The notes below the pieces were generated by a model. It worked only from the letters and a program-made list of their open reading frames with translations. It made no database searches and had not been told where the DNA came from. Made by a program: the position numbers and the translations under genes. Source: an uncultured Planctomycetaceae bacterium (GTDB taxonomy: Bacteria > Planctomycetota > Planctomycetia > Pirellulales > UBA1268). Taken from it: 60,207 nt of DNA. The stretch covers positions 1 to 60,207 of the forward strand of contig CAJXFK010000007.1 in the NCBI GenBank assembly GCA_913052575.1. The letters are read 5' to 3'. Positions within the stretch are counted from its first letter, which is position 1; every line of letters starts with the position of its first letter. Positions 34,721-44,401 of this stretch are shown piece by piece.

Positions 34721-35224
34721 TTAAGCAACCATACGCTGTGAAATCACCTTTGGAAGCCGTAACGTCACCGCTACGCCACCCTCAGCACAATCATCAAGCC
34801 GTATGTCACCATGAACCTGATCAAGCAAATTCTGCTGGGCAACTGTATGCACACGACCAACAACACCCCCACTAAGCTTTTGGCGATCTACAAGAGAGGG
34901 ACCGCTGTCGGCAATTTCTATCTCAATGCAATCTGCATACTCAACACTCGTGATGAGAACTTCTGCGGTACGTGCCATTGCAGCACTCCCAGCGGCAGCA
35001 CGAACCGCATCGCAGAGCCACACGTTGAGCAACTGATCCAGAACAACAACATTTCCTTCAAACCTATGAGCATCAGGAACGTCAACTGACACATGAGGCA
35101 AAGGCACACCTGAATCGGCATGCTGACGCTGCAAGCCACTGACTACTTTTTCGACAATTCCTCGTAAGACTGGTGACTGACCACACTCGCCTGTGGATTG
35201 TTCTGCCGAGATGGATTTTTTCAT
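34721..35224 (-). CDS. HATPase-fold protein at the head of the flagellar operon
   Basis: The 167-residue product starts at the ATG at 35224. It resembles the ATPase domain of histidine kinases/anti-sigma factors: an N-box-like LDQLLNVWLCDAVRAA (about 62-77), the G1 box IEIADSGPSL (102-111) with D106 and G108, and a C-terminal EGGVAVTLRLP (148-158) G2-like part. No dimerisation/phosphoacceptor or sensor domain precedes it. It ends 28 bases before fliF. It could act as an anti-sigma or chemotaxis-like regulator; this is inference. Confidence 0.75.
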   Translation of the reverse strand: MKKSISAEQSTGECGQSPVLRGIVEKVVSGLQRQHADSGVPLPHVSVDVPDAHRFEGNVVVLDQLLNVWLCDAVRAAAGSAAMARTAEVLITSVEYADCIEIEIADSGPSLVDRQKLSGGVVGRVHTVAQQNLLDQVHGDIRLDDCAEGGVAVTLRLPKVISQRMVA

Positions 35225-35256
35225 CGTAAAGCCTTTATTCTTTGAGCCTATATTCA

Positions 35257-35973
35257 CTAGACGAGAGCAGTCATCTGACCCTCTGGAACGCGACAAACCT
35301 CGTCCATAATCCACCGATCAATATCACCAACCATATCTCCCAGGGACACCTGCTGAGTCCCATCAGTGCTTTTATTTCGATAGACACGCATCGAGAGCAG
35401 TCCACCGGCAGCATGAAATAGTCGCAGTGTCTGATTTACATCACGATCATTCAGCAACTCACCCGTTTTTGTTTTTTCATCACAACAAAGCATCATCGGG
35501 AGTGAACGAACACGATCAAACTGCCCGAGCAGTCCCTCGCGTAGAGGAAATTGTCCATTCACTGAGACGACCCCGGCAAAGGACTCTGGATTTTGGCAAG
35601 CGTAACGAAAGGCATTCCCTCCACCTTCCTCAACACCAATAAGATAAATTCTGCGAGAGTGAACGCTATACCGACTCATTGTTAGGTCAATAGCTTCAAA
35701 GCAACTCTCCAAATCAGATGGGTCAGCAGGTACTACTGCAATGTAATTTCTTAAACTCATTCGCATCATCGTGCGACCTAAGTCAAAGTGAGCATCGTCC
35801 GACTGTGGAAGCCACACGAGGAGTGGGTAATCGTATCCCGACTCATACCCTCTTGGTAAAAACAGTTGCTCTGGTTCACTTGAAGGGAGATTCACCTCGT
35901 TGCACAAAGAGCCTCTACTGCTTGGTGAACAATGATTGGATTCATAATGAAATACTGTCGACTGATGCACCAT
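35257..35973 (-). CDS. Alpha/beta-hydrolase-fold protein with lost nucleophile
   Basis: The 238-residue product starts at the ATG at 35973 after a strong GGAGG site. It has a hydrolase-like core (PLLVWLPQSDD; IAVVPADPSDLESCFEAIDL; RRIYLIGVEEGGGNAFRYAC). The nucleophile elbow GxSxG reads G-V-E-E-G, with E115 in place of serine. No histidine is seen in the C-terminal region where the catalytic one is expected. It is therefore probably a non-enzymatic member. It lies 32 bases upstream of the HATPase gene and probably opens the flagellar operon. Confidence 0.75.
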   Translation of the reverse strand: MVHQSTVFHYESNHCSPSSRGSLCNEVNLPSSEPEQLFLPRGYESGYDYPLLVWLPQSDDAHFDLGRTMMRMSLRNYIAVVPADPSDLESCFEAIDLTMSRYSVHSRRIYLIGVEEGGGNAFRYACQNPESFAGVVSVNGQFPLREGLLGQFDRVRSLPMMLCCDEKTKTGELLNDRDVNQTLRLFHAAGGLLSMRVYRNKSTDGTQQVSLGDMVGDIDRWIMDEVCRVPEGQMTALV

Positions 35974-36175
35974 TCCAGATCCTCCGCGTAACCTTTTGCA
36001 AAAATACACAGCGTGATTGCTAACGCATTGCCACAAGGTATTCGACTTATGGCAATACGTCGAAGGTTTCTAACGCAGTCACACACTCCGGGCAATGGCA
36101 GCATTTCCGTGTGAAAATGAAGAGTTTTCGCGAAGCTAGCCGGCAGAGGAAGGCTGGGAAGGCTGGGGGCTTCTG
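35974..36175. repeat. Gap between flagellar operon and mdh with 9-bp duplication
   Basis: No gene recognised. gaaggctgg occurs twice in tandem at 36149-36157 and 36158-36166, ten bases from the mdh stop. The promoter of the minus-strand flagellar operon should lie in this gap. Confidence 0.5.
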
Positions 36176-37141
<966 letters not shown>

Positions 37142-37200
37142 CTAGTACCTGCTTTGATCAAAAAGATGCTCCTCTGAGGACCTTGTCCATGACGAAAATC

Positions 37201-37242
37201 TCGGTGAATTCCACGGGCAATCAAGCCCGTGGAATTCACTGA
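37201..37242. terminator. Long perfect inverted repeat between the 444-residue gene and mdh
   Basis: The arms 37201-37218 and 37225-37242 pair at 17 of 18 positions (core GTGAATTCCACGGGC) with a six-base loop. It lies 120 bases past the stop of the upstream minus-strand gene and 80 bases before the mdh start. On the minus strand only a short ATTTTCG follows, not a strong T-run. It is likely a terminator or a stabilising leader hairpin of mdh. Confidence 0.6.
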
Positions 37243-37362
37243 AGACTTACGGAATAGCATCTCCCGTGCAATAAGTGTTGCGAATCTGAAAGAATCAACA
37301 ACCGCATGTCAATTCCTTCGAGAAATCCTGCGATCTTTAGTCGCAACCTTTCGTCAAAAGTG

Positions 37363-38697
37363 CTACGGGAGTTCGATCTGATCAGGAAGACTCTCTCTTA
37401 ATGGAGAACGATGCCTACTTTGACAAAACCCTTTCACGATCCAGCCAACAAGAGCGACTGCAGTGAGCACCGGCAACCAGGTCATTCCACGAGGAAGTTT
37501 GGGGGACTCCTTTGCTACCACCCAAAATGGATTTTTACCGACAAGCAGCGGAGACTCCTGAGGCCTTCCCTCCTTTGTCGCCTTTCCAGAATAATTTAAA
37601 CGACGCGTGATATATCGGTATCTCTTAAAAAGAAAACCTGCAACCTTCAATCTTTCGTTCACCTCTTCACCGACAGGCATTCCTTCAGGTAATTTTGTGC
37701 AACAGAAAACAACTGGGTAGGTTTCCTGAAACTCGTTATGAATCTGCAAAAGAGGTGTCGACACAAATAAGAAAATTTCCCAGTAGTGATCGCTACCAAG
37801 TATTTCCCGATCACGCTTTGAATCCACAGTAACTTTCACAATACGGCGAGCTGTGCCATCCAAGACTATCTGATGCCCCCGGTGCAGCCGTAGCCAATCA
37901 CTAGCAGGATCGAGTAATGCAACAAGCGACTTGTCGTCTATAGGCGGACCATTAGGAATTTCCTTTTGTCTTGCACTTACAAAAAGACTGGAATAAAAAG
38001 CCTCGGATTCCAATGCTCTTAAGGAATCACCATCAACAACTGATGGGAACAAGCCATAATCCATACCTAACTTCCCAAACAGTGTCTGCGGCCACCACTG
38101 AAGCCTCGCTGCCACTGCAAGAATTGACCCCTTACGCCTTTCCATCGACTCGTTACTTGGAGCATGAAGCAGTATTGCTGTTGCCCCGCCAGACTGGTTA
38201 AGAGCCTGCCCAACGGGTAGACCGACCGGAACCTTAGGCACGACTACCCATACCTTCTGGGAATCTTCCAAAAGTAATTGTACTACGTAGATATCCTGCG
38301 CGTTCGTTATCGCTGCCACATTTCTTGGCGCTTTTATACGATCGACTCTCAAGATTTTCCCACTGAACTCAATCGAGCGGCACTCTTGCTGATATGTCCT
38401 CGCCAGACTGCTGTCAAATTCAGCTGAATCGTCGGCCCACTTCTGAAGCCATTGACTCGGAGCACCTTGTAAACGATTGAAGATTCGTGCCATTAATTGG
38501 AATTCGTCATTCGACAGTATGACCTTGTCACCCTCTACCACCGCCCCGAATTGTTTCTGCAGGTACGATGGAGCGAGGTCCCACGTCCTAAAATATTCCT
38601 CGGGCGACTGGATTGCAGATGATGCATTTGCCGCTGTAAAAAAAAAGGCAACTAATAGTGCCTTTCCGACATGTGCAAAAGCATGACGTAATTTCAC
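37363..38697 (-). CDS. Exported membrane-anchored protein with two repeated domains, unknown function
   Basis: The 444-residue product starts at GTG 38697, directly before a signal segment (VGKALLVAFFFTAANASSA). Upstream in-frame codons overlap the preceding gene. One C-terminal helix is present near residue 420 (WLPVLTAVALVGWIVKGF). Two similar beta domains are seen: one with FSGKILRVDRIKAPRN..VWVVVPKVPVGLPVG, the other with LDGTARRIVKVTVDS... VVFCCTKLPEGMPVG. The P-x-G-[LM]-PVG motif is the clearest shared sign. Tightly follows the CPTC gene. Family not recognised. Confidence 0.72.
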   Translation of the reverse strand: MKLRHAFAHVGKALLVAFFFTAANASSAIQSPEEYFRTWDLAPSYLQKQFGAVVEGDKVILSNDEFQLMARIFNRLQGAPSQWLQKWADDSAEFDSSLARTYQQECRSIEFSGKILRVDRIKAPRNVAAITNAQDIYVVQLLLEDSQKVWVVVPKVPVGLPVGQALNQSGGATAILLHAPSNESMERRKGSILAVAARLQWWPQTLFGKLGMDYGLFPSVVDGDSLRALESEAFYSSLFVSARQKEIPNGPPIDDKSLVALLDPASDWLRLHRGHQIVLDGTARRIVKVTVDSKRDREILGSDHYWEIFLFVSTPLLQIHNEFQETYPVVFCCTKLPEGMPVGEEVNERLKVAGFLFKRYRYITRRLNYSGKATKEGRPQESPLLVGKNPFWVVAKESPKLPRGMTWLPVLTAVALVGWIVKGFCQSRHRSPLRESLPDQIELP

Positions 38698-38701
38698 GTA
38701 C

Positions 38702-39046
38702 TCAGGTCGCTGCTGTTGGCATAGGCGTTTCATGCGACCGTTCCGAAGACTCATCTCTTGCATTTGACTTACTAGGTGCAGAACTTCCTGCTCCCCTGCC
38801 ATCACCATCATTGGCTTGCTGTTGTCGTCGTGTTTCTCGCCAGACATAAAGACCAAATGATCCTGCAAGCGTAAACGGCATGGCCATCATCAAAAGGATA
38901 CTATAAAAATATCCACGGGCTATGTTTGCGCCCTCACTGTCAGCTGCCGCCAGCCCATCTTTACAGGTTGGACAAGCCAATACGTCACTACTTATTACAA
39001 GGCATGCAACAAGTAGGATTGAACAAAGTATGACACGTCTTTTCAT
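38702..39046 (-). CDS. Small exported CPTC-motif membrane protein
   Basis: The 114-residue product starts at the ATG at 39046. It has an N-terminal signal segment (LCSILLVACLVISSDVLA) followed at once by CPTCKDGLA, a CxxC motif. One membrane helix (SILLMMAMPFTLAGSFGLYVW) and a hydrophilic tail follow. The CxxC could bind metal or take part in thiol exchange. It lies between a gap and the 444-residue gene, 4 bases before it. Function unknown; proximity to the respiratory cluster suggests a link to metal or haem handling. Confidence 0.68.
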   Translation of the reverse strand: MKRRVILCSILLVACLVISSDVLACPTCKDGLAAADSEGANIARGYFYSILLMMAMPFTLAGSFGLYVWRETRRQQQANDGDGRGAGSSAPSKSNARDESSERSHETPMPTAAT

Positions 39047-39059
39047 ACACAAATTATAT

Positions 39060-39091
39060 ACGATTCGTTGTACCGAGACAGTACGAATCGT
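39060..39091. promoter_or_regulatory. Nine-base inverted repeat upstream of the CPTC gene
   Basis: ACGATTCGT (39060-39068) and ACGAATCGT (39083-39091) are exact inverted copies 14 bases apart, 14 bases upstream of the ATG at 39046. The geometry fits an operator for a dimeric regulator or a hairpin in the leader. Confidence 0.5.
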
Positions 39092-39613
39092 TTCCGAAGA
39101 AAAGCACGTTCGAAACAGAGTTCCGATTCGACGGCTTGATTCAAGCACCGCATCGTGCTGCTTCACTGATCTGTCATCCGAAAAGGCATTTTCAAGGCTA
39201 ATAGTAGGAATTCCGTACTTTTACCCGCATGCCCAAAACGAGTACAAGCCACTCCCAACTGTGGGCGCCACCTTGCAATTCAGGATCTAGAATTAAAAGA
39301 CGCTTTACTCAGCCGTCACCTTACACGAGAAACATGTTATCAGCCTCACGGCACGAGAAAAACTCATCGACCATAAATCGTATGACTTAAGAGCGAGCTA
39401 GCCGAAAAAGGTACAGCCAGAATACACGAAGAAAGCAAGTTGGCTTTTTGAAAAGCAATCGGAGACAGATTCATCTCATACTGGATCAAACAAACCGTAT
39501 TTGGGTCGATCTGCCCTTCTCTAAATCTCTAGGCGGCAATGACTTTCCTTTTAAATTTCTCAACAAACCTGCTGACTCTGACGTAAAGCAATTGTAGAGA
39601 AACGACAAGCAAC
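39092..39613. other. 522-base gap without recognised gene
   Basis: Downstream of the respiratory cluster and upstream of the CPTC gene. No convincing reading frame, tRNA or terminator with T-run was seen. Promoters for the CPTC unit are expected near its right side. Confidence 0.5.
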
Positions 39614-40111
39614 TCATACGAGGGCGCGACATGAGATATTCTCATAGATTGCCGCTTCAATATGCTTGTCCGTGTTAGGGAAAAAAATATAGACCATGAA
39701 ATAGATAATGACTCCGGTTACTGACACATACAACCAGATTGGCATGGTAATTTTTCCAAGTTGCCGATGCCGATGCCACTTCCCACGAAACGCGAGAACA
39801 AACATGGAAATCGCCAACACTGGGACCGCAACTGCCAGCACAATATGAGACGCAAGAATGCAAAGATACACAGTACGTATCACACCCTGGCCACCAAACG
39901 TGACATGACCTACCAGATAGTGATAGGTCAGATACGACACAAGAAAGATCGCTGATACCAAAAAAGCAGCGACCATAACCGCGCGATGTGCTTTCCAATT
40001 GCCTTGTGCAATCAGGACCCAGCCCGCAACAAGTAATACTGCTGAAATCGCATTAAGTACCGCATTGACTGTCGCAAGCGGATGAATTGCTAACGGGAAA
40101 CCATATTCCAT
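39614..40111 (-). CDS. DUF420 family membrane protein (oxidase assembly, CtaM-like)
   Basis: The 165-residue product has four membrane helices and the DUF420 pattern: HPLATVNAVLNAISAVLLVAGW, ISAVLL..GNWKAHRAVMV, SYLTYHYLVGHVTFGGQG, and HRQLGKITMPIWLYVSVTGV. Members help haem-copper oxidase assembly in Firmicutes (CtaM). Its ATG shares a base with the SCO1 stop (TGATG), so it is the last gene of the respiratory run. Confidence 0.88.
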   Translation of the reverse strand: MEYGFPLAIHPLATVNAVLNAISAVLLVAGWVLIAQGNWKAHRAVMVAAFLVSAIFLVSYLTYHYLVGHVTFGGQGVIRTVYLCILASHIVLAVAVPVLAISMFVLAFRGKWHRHRQLGKITMPIWLYVSVTGVIIYFMVYIFFPNTDKHIEAAIYENISCRALV

Positions 40112-40803
40112 CAGTCAGTTTCCTCAGTATCTGCCGCCACATCTTCCTCTGCAAGGACATCACGGATGAGTTTTTTGAGCCGATTCACTCTGTCTTCTTG
40201 CAGAAGATGATAACTACCGCGAAGCCTTCCCTGCCGATCAAAGACAGCACCTCGCTCCGAATGAACTCCTATTTCGACCGGTAACAAAAATGTTTTCGTG
40301 CCAACTCTTTTGATAACGTCCATATCTCCAGTAAGAAATTTCCACCGTTGTGGATCTGCCTCAAAACGATCTGCGTAGTGAGCGAGTGCAGCAGGAGTAT
40401 CGTTGTCAGGATCACAAGTAAGACTTACCGCAATGAAATTCGGGTCGTCTATTTCTCGTAAAATATCAGCGATTGCCTGATTTTCCCGAAAACAAGGCCC
40501 CGGACAGTTCGCAAAAAAAACACTCCCCATCCACACCTTGCCTTTTAAGGTTGCCGAATCAAATTGATTCCCCTCTTGGTCAGTGAGTTGAAATCTCGCT
40601 GCAGGCTCCCCTTTTTGAATTGTTGGTGATGTCGCATCACTCACTTTTACAGTGTCACCAGCGTCAGTCGAATTCGGGGAGACTTTCCTATTTGTTGAGT
40701 CACCGGATGTTCCACAACCAATGAGACACAACGTCAGCAGCGGCACTGTGACTCGGAATACAACATAACCCAATTTCTTAATGTTCATGTTTCCCAACTT
40801 CAT
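40111..40803 (-). CDS. SCO1/SenC copper chaperone lipoprotein
   Basis: The 230-residue product has a lipobox (TLCLIGC) and a thioredoxin fold with the SCO copper motif CPGPC (C100, C104). A downstream histidine lies in VGVHSERGAVF, replacing the usual Cu-ligand position. SCO proteins deliver copper to the CuA site of subunit II. Two ATG starts (40803, 40788) are possible; both overlap the coxIV-like gene. Position after oxidase subunit genes agrees. Confidence 0.92.
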   Translation of the reverse strand: MKLGNMNIKKLGYVVFRVTVPLLTLCLIGCGTSGDSTNRKVSPNSTDAGDTVKVSDATSPTIQKGEPAARFQLTDQEGNQFDSATLKGKVWMGSVFFANCPGPCFRENQAIADILREIDDPNFIAVSLTCDPDNDTPAALAHYADRFEADPQRWKFLTGDMDVIKRVGTKTFLLPVEIGVHSERGAVFDRQGRLRGSYHLLQEDRVNRLKKLIRDVLAEEDVAADTEETD

Positions 40804-41290
40804 CCGATGAATCAGAAGATGCAGCTTTTTCTAAAAGCAAAACATCAGAATTACGAGCCATATGAAGCGCTCGTTCTTGCGAAACCATACGATTCCGGAG
40901 ACCGATGTCTGGTATCAGCATGATTGCAAGAAAAATTGCCATCATAGCTGCTGGAATTGTCAGGACATACTTCCAGTTTGCCTCCTGAAGAACGTGCATA
41001 AAAAAGAGGACAACCAGCAGGGCCTTGGTACATGAAACTGCCATCATGAAAGCCCAGCCAACCTGAGGCTCATCTTTCCACGGCCAATACGATGAGTATG
41101 TCAAGAAAGACATTGTTGTTAAGAAACAAAGAGCAGCAAATACAGCCATGTATTGCATAATCCCACTGTGCTCTTCGTGCGACTGCTGGCCATCTTCTCC
41201 ACGAGCATCAATTTCTTCAGGCAACCTACCGGGTGACGTGACTGGGCCATGGGTGACATTCGAACTGTTGTCAGCTTCTGGATTATTCAT
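40778..41290 (-). CDS. Cytochrome c oxidase subunit IV-like protein
   Basis: The 170-residue product has an N-terminal hydrophilic part and three membrane helices (AVFAALCFLTTMSFLTY; GWAFMMAVSCTKALLVVLFFMHVL; ILTIPAAMMAIFLAIMLIPDIG-like). This is the caa3/bacterial subunit IV pattern, including the KALLVVLFFMHV segment. Between coxIII and SCO1, as expected. The helix near 85 with CTKALLVVLFFMHV is the best sign. Confidence 0.85.
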   Translation of the reverse strand: MNNPEADNSSNVTHGPVTSPGRLPEEIDARGEDGQQSHEEHSGIMQYMAVFAALCFLTTMSFLTYSSYWPWKDEPQVGWAFMMAVSCTKALLVVLFFMHVLQEANWKYVLTIPAAMMAIFLAIMLIPDIGLRNRMVSQERALHMARNSDVLLLEKAASSDSSDEVGKHEH

Positions 41291-41335
41291 AATTGCTTTC
41301 TTACAACGCTCGTAAAATACTTTCAGGAAATAAAT

Positions 41336-42277
41336 TTAAAACAGGTAGAGAAGTGGAAAGAGAAAAATCCAAACGAGATCGACAAAATGCCAATAAAGAC
41401 CTGCGTTCTCAATCATACCGGCTCTTTGAGGGCCCAATTCATAAAGAAGTATGATGCCAAATACAATTAAGCCAACGATGACATGAATTGCGTGGAATCC
41501 GGTGAGGAAGAAATAGGTGCTCGCCCACATATTTCCTCCTGGTATGACTGCTGGCAATTGAAGCCATGCAAACGTGTCATTAAGACCACCGCCATGACCG
41601 TGGCCATCTGCGCCATCTCCTGGCAACGGCATAATCTGATCCGCGACCACCGCTAAGTCAAATGCCTGTTGGTCCGGGTTAGCTACCATCTCTCGGACTT
41701 GCTTGAGTCTCCGGCGACCTGTTAACTCGGCCTCTGAAAGCTCCCCTTCGGGCCGCGCATCGAGCTCCTTTATTTTAGCTAGGATAGCTGGATCACTCAG
41801 TCTTGCCCGCACAGCCGAGCCGTAATACAGATCAGGCCGCTCATATATTCGACCACGTGGAGCCCAAGGATAAATGCCGTGATCGAATTTTGATGAATAC
41901 TCGTAGGCTTTCACGCCAAGGAAAAGAGACCCAAGCACAAGCGTGACAAGCATCCAACCTTTTGCAAGTGATCGCTTGTTTGCCCTCGCCGCTTCAAGCG
42001 CTAGCACAACGGTGACACTTGAACAAATAAGCACAAATGTATTGAACGCACCGATCGGCTCACTGAGATGAACATGGTGGGGTTTCGGCCATACCGCTGC
42101 ACCGAAGCGCAAAACAACATAACTGCCAAGCAAGGCCGCAAAAAACATGATTTCTGTTGACAGAAATAGCCACATAATGAGCTTACCACGAGAAAGTGGC
42201 AGACCTGGCTGATACTGAAGGACTGGTCCATGATGTCCGTGACTTTCATGTCCAATCGATGCAGCTGGTGAATTCAT
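41336..42277 (-). CDS. ctaE: Cytochrome c oxidase subunit III with a long loop insertion
   Basis: The 313-residue product has the subunit III start [25 protein letters not shown], further helices ([42 protein letters not shown]) and the late helix [23 protein letters not shown]. Between KAYEYSSKF and NMWASTYFF lies an extra hydrophilic block of about 90 residues with charged helices and a Gly-His run (ADGHGHGGG). Bacterial subunit III usually has a short loop here. The core is standard; the loop is the oddity. Confidence 0.93.
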   Translation of the reverse strand: MNSPAASIGHESHGHHGPVLQYQPGLPLSRGKLIMWLFLSTEIMFFAALLGSYVVLRFGAAVWPKPHHVHLSEPIGAFNTFVLICSSVTVVLALEAARANKRSLAKGWMLVTLVLGSLFLGVKAYEYSSKFDHGIYPWAPRGRIYERPDLYYGSAVRARLSDPAILAKIKELDARPEGELSEAELTGRRRLKQVREMVANPDQQAFDLAVVADQIMPLPGDGADGHGHGGGLNDTFAWLQLPAVIPGGNMWASTYFFLTGFHAIHVIVGLIVFGIILLYELGPQRAGMIENAGLYWHFVDLVWIFLFPLLYLF

Positions 42278-42331
42278 AGAACCTGTAGGATGTTGAAAGA
42301 CTTGGGAAGTAAATTTGAAGCCAAAAAAACA

Positions 42332-43324
42332 TTAACCGGACAATACTTTTGGGATGCTGAAGGCAATTGCCGACGTCATAAGGATCAAAAGTACACCAAG
42401 CGAAGCGAACAAGAGTATACGAGCGGATCGATCATCCCGCCGAAAGGCAAAGTTTATGGAAACAAGTACATAGATAGTAGATGCCAATGCTGCAGCAAGA
42501 AACATACGAATACTACCTGAAGGCACTGCCATCGACAGACTCACGGGAACCATAGCGAGAGATGCTGCCAATGATTGGCCTGCTGCTCGTAAGCCACTTG
42601 GGTCGGTGACCGTGAGCATTTTGAGACCAGCACGACGGTATTGATCACGATAAAGCCAGGCGATTGCCATGAAATGCGGGAATTGCCACAAATAAAGCAC
42701 TGTACCGAGAGCCGCTACTGCCAGCGTGGCTGAAACATTCCCTGTGAGAAATTGCTCCTGGCCATCAACAGCAAACCAACCAATTGCTATCGGAAGGCTT
42801 CCTGCCACCGCACCAACCGCCGTATTGAGTGGCGTAATTTTTTTAAGCGGTGTGTAGACAGTCACATACAGTATCCACGTGAGTATCGCCGCACCGGCAG
42901 CCTGCCAATTTCCTGCCAACCACACGCACCCACTACCCCCCAGAAAACTTACGGCAACAAGCATCCAGGCAGATCGTTGTGATAGGCGACCAGCGGCAAG
43001 AGGGCGTGTCTCGGTACGAGGCATCAGCCTGTCTGTACGTCTCTCAAGAATCTGATTGGCAATACTCGAACTCGCTGCTACTGCAGCCGTGCCAACTAGA
43101 ACTCCAACAACGGACACCCAATTCAATTCTCGTGAACCTGATGTAAGCCACATGGCAGCGAACACGGTCACAAGTACCATCATCGCGATACGCGGCCTAA
43201 CAAGTTGAGAGGCATCAGCAACCACCGAGTAGTTTGTTGCAATGCGAGGCATAGCTGAAGTATCGGTCATGACCGTTACGTGCCCAGAACCTTCAAGATG
43301 GTGATGAGTAGCAAGCCGGTTCAT
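42332..43324 (-). CDS. ctaB: Protoheme IX farnesyltransferase (haem O synthase)
   Basis: The 330-residue UbiA-fold prenyltransferase has the sequence region NQILERRTDRLMPRTETRPLAAGRLS. The first Asp-rich motif is changed to NQILERRTD; the usual pattern N-x-x-x-D-x-x-x-D is recognisable. A second site follows after PHFMAIAWLYRDQYRRAG. It farnesylates haem b to haem O. Overlaps ctaA by 4 bases (ATGA). Confidence 0.93.
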   Translation of the reverse strand: MNRLATHHHLEGSGHVTVMTDTSAMPRIATNYSVVADASQLVRPRIAMMVLVTVFAAMWLTSGSRELNWVSVVGVLVGTAAVAASSSIANQILERRTDRLMPRTETRPLAAGRLSQRSAWMLVAVSFLGGSGCVWLAGNWQAAGAAILTWILYVTVYTPLKKITPLNTAVGAVAGSLPIAIGWFAVDGQEQFLTGNVSATLAVAALGTVLYLWQFPHFMAIAWLYRDQYRRAGLKMLTVTDPSGLRAAGQSLAASLAMVPVSLSMAVPSGSIRMFLAAALASTIYVLVSINFAFRRDDRSARILLFASLGVLLILMTSAIAFSIPKVLSG

Positions 43325-44373
43325 GCAATCACCCTCTGCCTAGAAACGAATGAAGCACCAGCTGCATTCGGCAATCCACCACTCAGAATACACAAGACCA
43401 CACTTGCTCCAAGGATCATCATTCCAAGGACTACATGACCTGTCACAATGAGTGATGACAGGCCACTTCTAGCAACAACTACGGTCGATGTCTCGGGTAC
43501 TCTACTGGCAATGGAATCTGGCAACAATCCAAGCGGCAGACCCCAGCTCACAACCCACGCCGCGAACCCGAGAAGAACTTGCATGCACACGAAAAAAAGT
43601 ATTGTTGATGACAAAAGCCGTCGTCCAGAACCACGAGTGTAGACAGAGGGCAGCAGACCAAATGATTCACCAACTGCAGCCAGACTTAATACCGCAACCG
43701 TTGCAGCACCTACAAGATGAAATGCCACAAGCCAGCGAAAAGCGTTTGGACCAATTGCTGGATCCAAGTGCCGCAGTTGCGCTCCTGCTACCAGTTGCAT
43801 ATATGAGGCAAACATAAGACCGGTTGCCAGCCAACTACCAATCGCCATTCCTCCATGAACTTCGCCTTCCTTGGACGACCTTGTTTGAAACCGACGTGAT
43901 GTCAATGTTGCTGTGGCCACAGCAACTGAAAAAAATAGCGGCCCCGTACACGCATGAATCTTTGCAACCGTCTTGTCATCAAGTAACACACGAAGCCCAC
44001 CGAGCAATCCCTGGAGTACCACAAGAAAAACTGCCGCGACAACCAACCAGCGAACCGCAGGAGACTGCCTTGTTTTCCAGGCAACAGCTGCGAGAACAAG
44101 CGAAATGACACCGACAGAGGCTCCAAGAAGTCGGTGACCGTGCTCTAAAAAAAGATCCCAAGGCCCGTAAAACCACTCAGCAAAAGGAAATAGGAACATG
44201 TTGTGTCCGTATGTCCCTGGCCAATCAGGCACAGCCATCGCTGCCTCATAGGTCGTTACGAGTGCACCAAATGTCAGAAGGACACCAGTCACAGCAACGA
44301 GGCAGCAAGCAATCCAATGGGCCACATTCGGACCTCTGACTGCGATGGATTGCGAACTCGTGATTTCTTGCAT
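43321..44373 (-). CDS. ctaA: Haem A synthase, CtaA/COX15 family
   Basis: The 350-residue product has eight membrane helices in two four-helix halves. Signs include GALVTTYEAAMAVPDWPGTYGHN (the family motif), FAEWFYGPWDLFLEHGHRLLG, KIHACTGPLFFSVAVATATL and, in the second half, LVAFHLVGAATVAVLSL and VIVTGHVVLG-like. The conserved histidines in EHGHR and IHACTGP bind haem. It converts haem O to haem A. The coxI gene lies upstream in transcription. Confidence 0.93.
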   Translation of the reverse strand: MQEITSSQSIAVRGPNVAHWIACCLVAVTGVLLTFGALVTTYEAAMAVPDWPGTYGHNMFLFPFAEWFYGPWDLFLEHGHRLLGASVGVISLVLAAVAWKTRQSPAVRWLVVAAVFLVVLQGLLGGLRVLLDDKTVAKIHACTGPLFFSVAVATATLTSRRFQTRSSKEGEVHGGMAIGSWLATGLMFASYMQLVAGAQLRHLDPAIGPNAFRWLVAFHLVGAATVAVLSLAAVGESFGLLPSVYTRGSGRRLLSSTILFFVCMQVLLGFAAWVVSWGLPLGLLPDSIASRVPETSTVVVARSGLSSLIVTGHVVLGMMILGASVVLCILSGGLPNAAGASFVSRQRVIA

Positions 44374-44401
44374 GACATCAAATGAACAAAGGGATGACTA
44401 C

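Noticed and set aside
39092-39613. Possible tRNA or small RNA in the gap after the respiratory cluster
   Set aside because: No GTTCRA loop, cloverleaf pairing or T-run hairpin could be found by eye.
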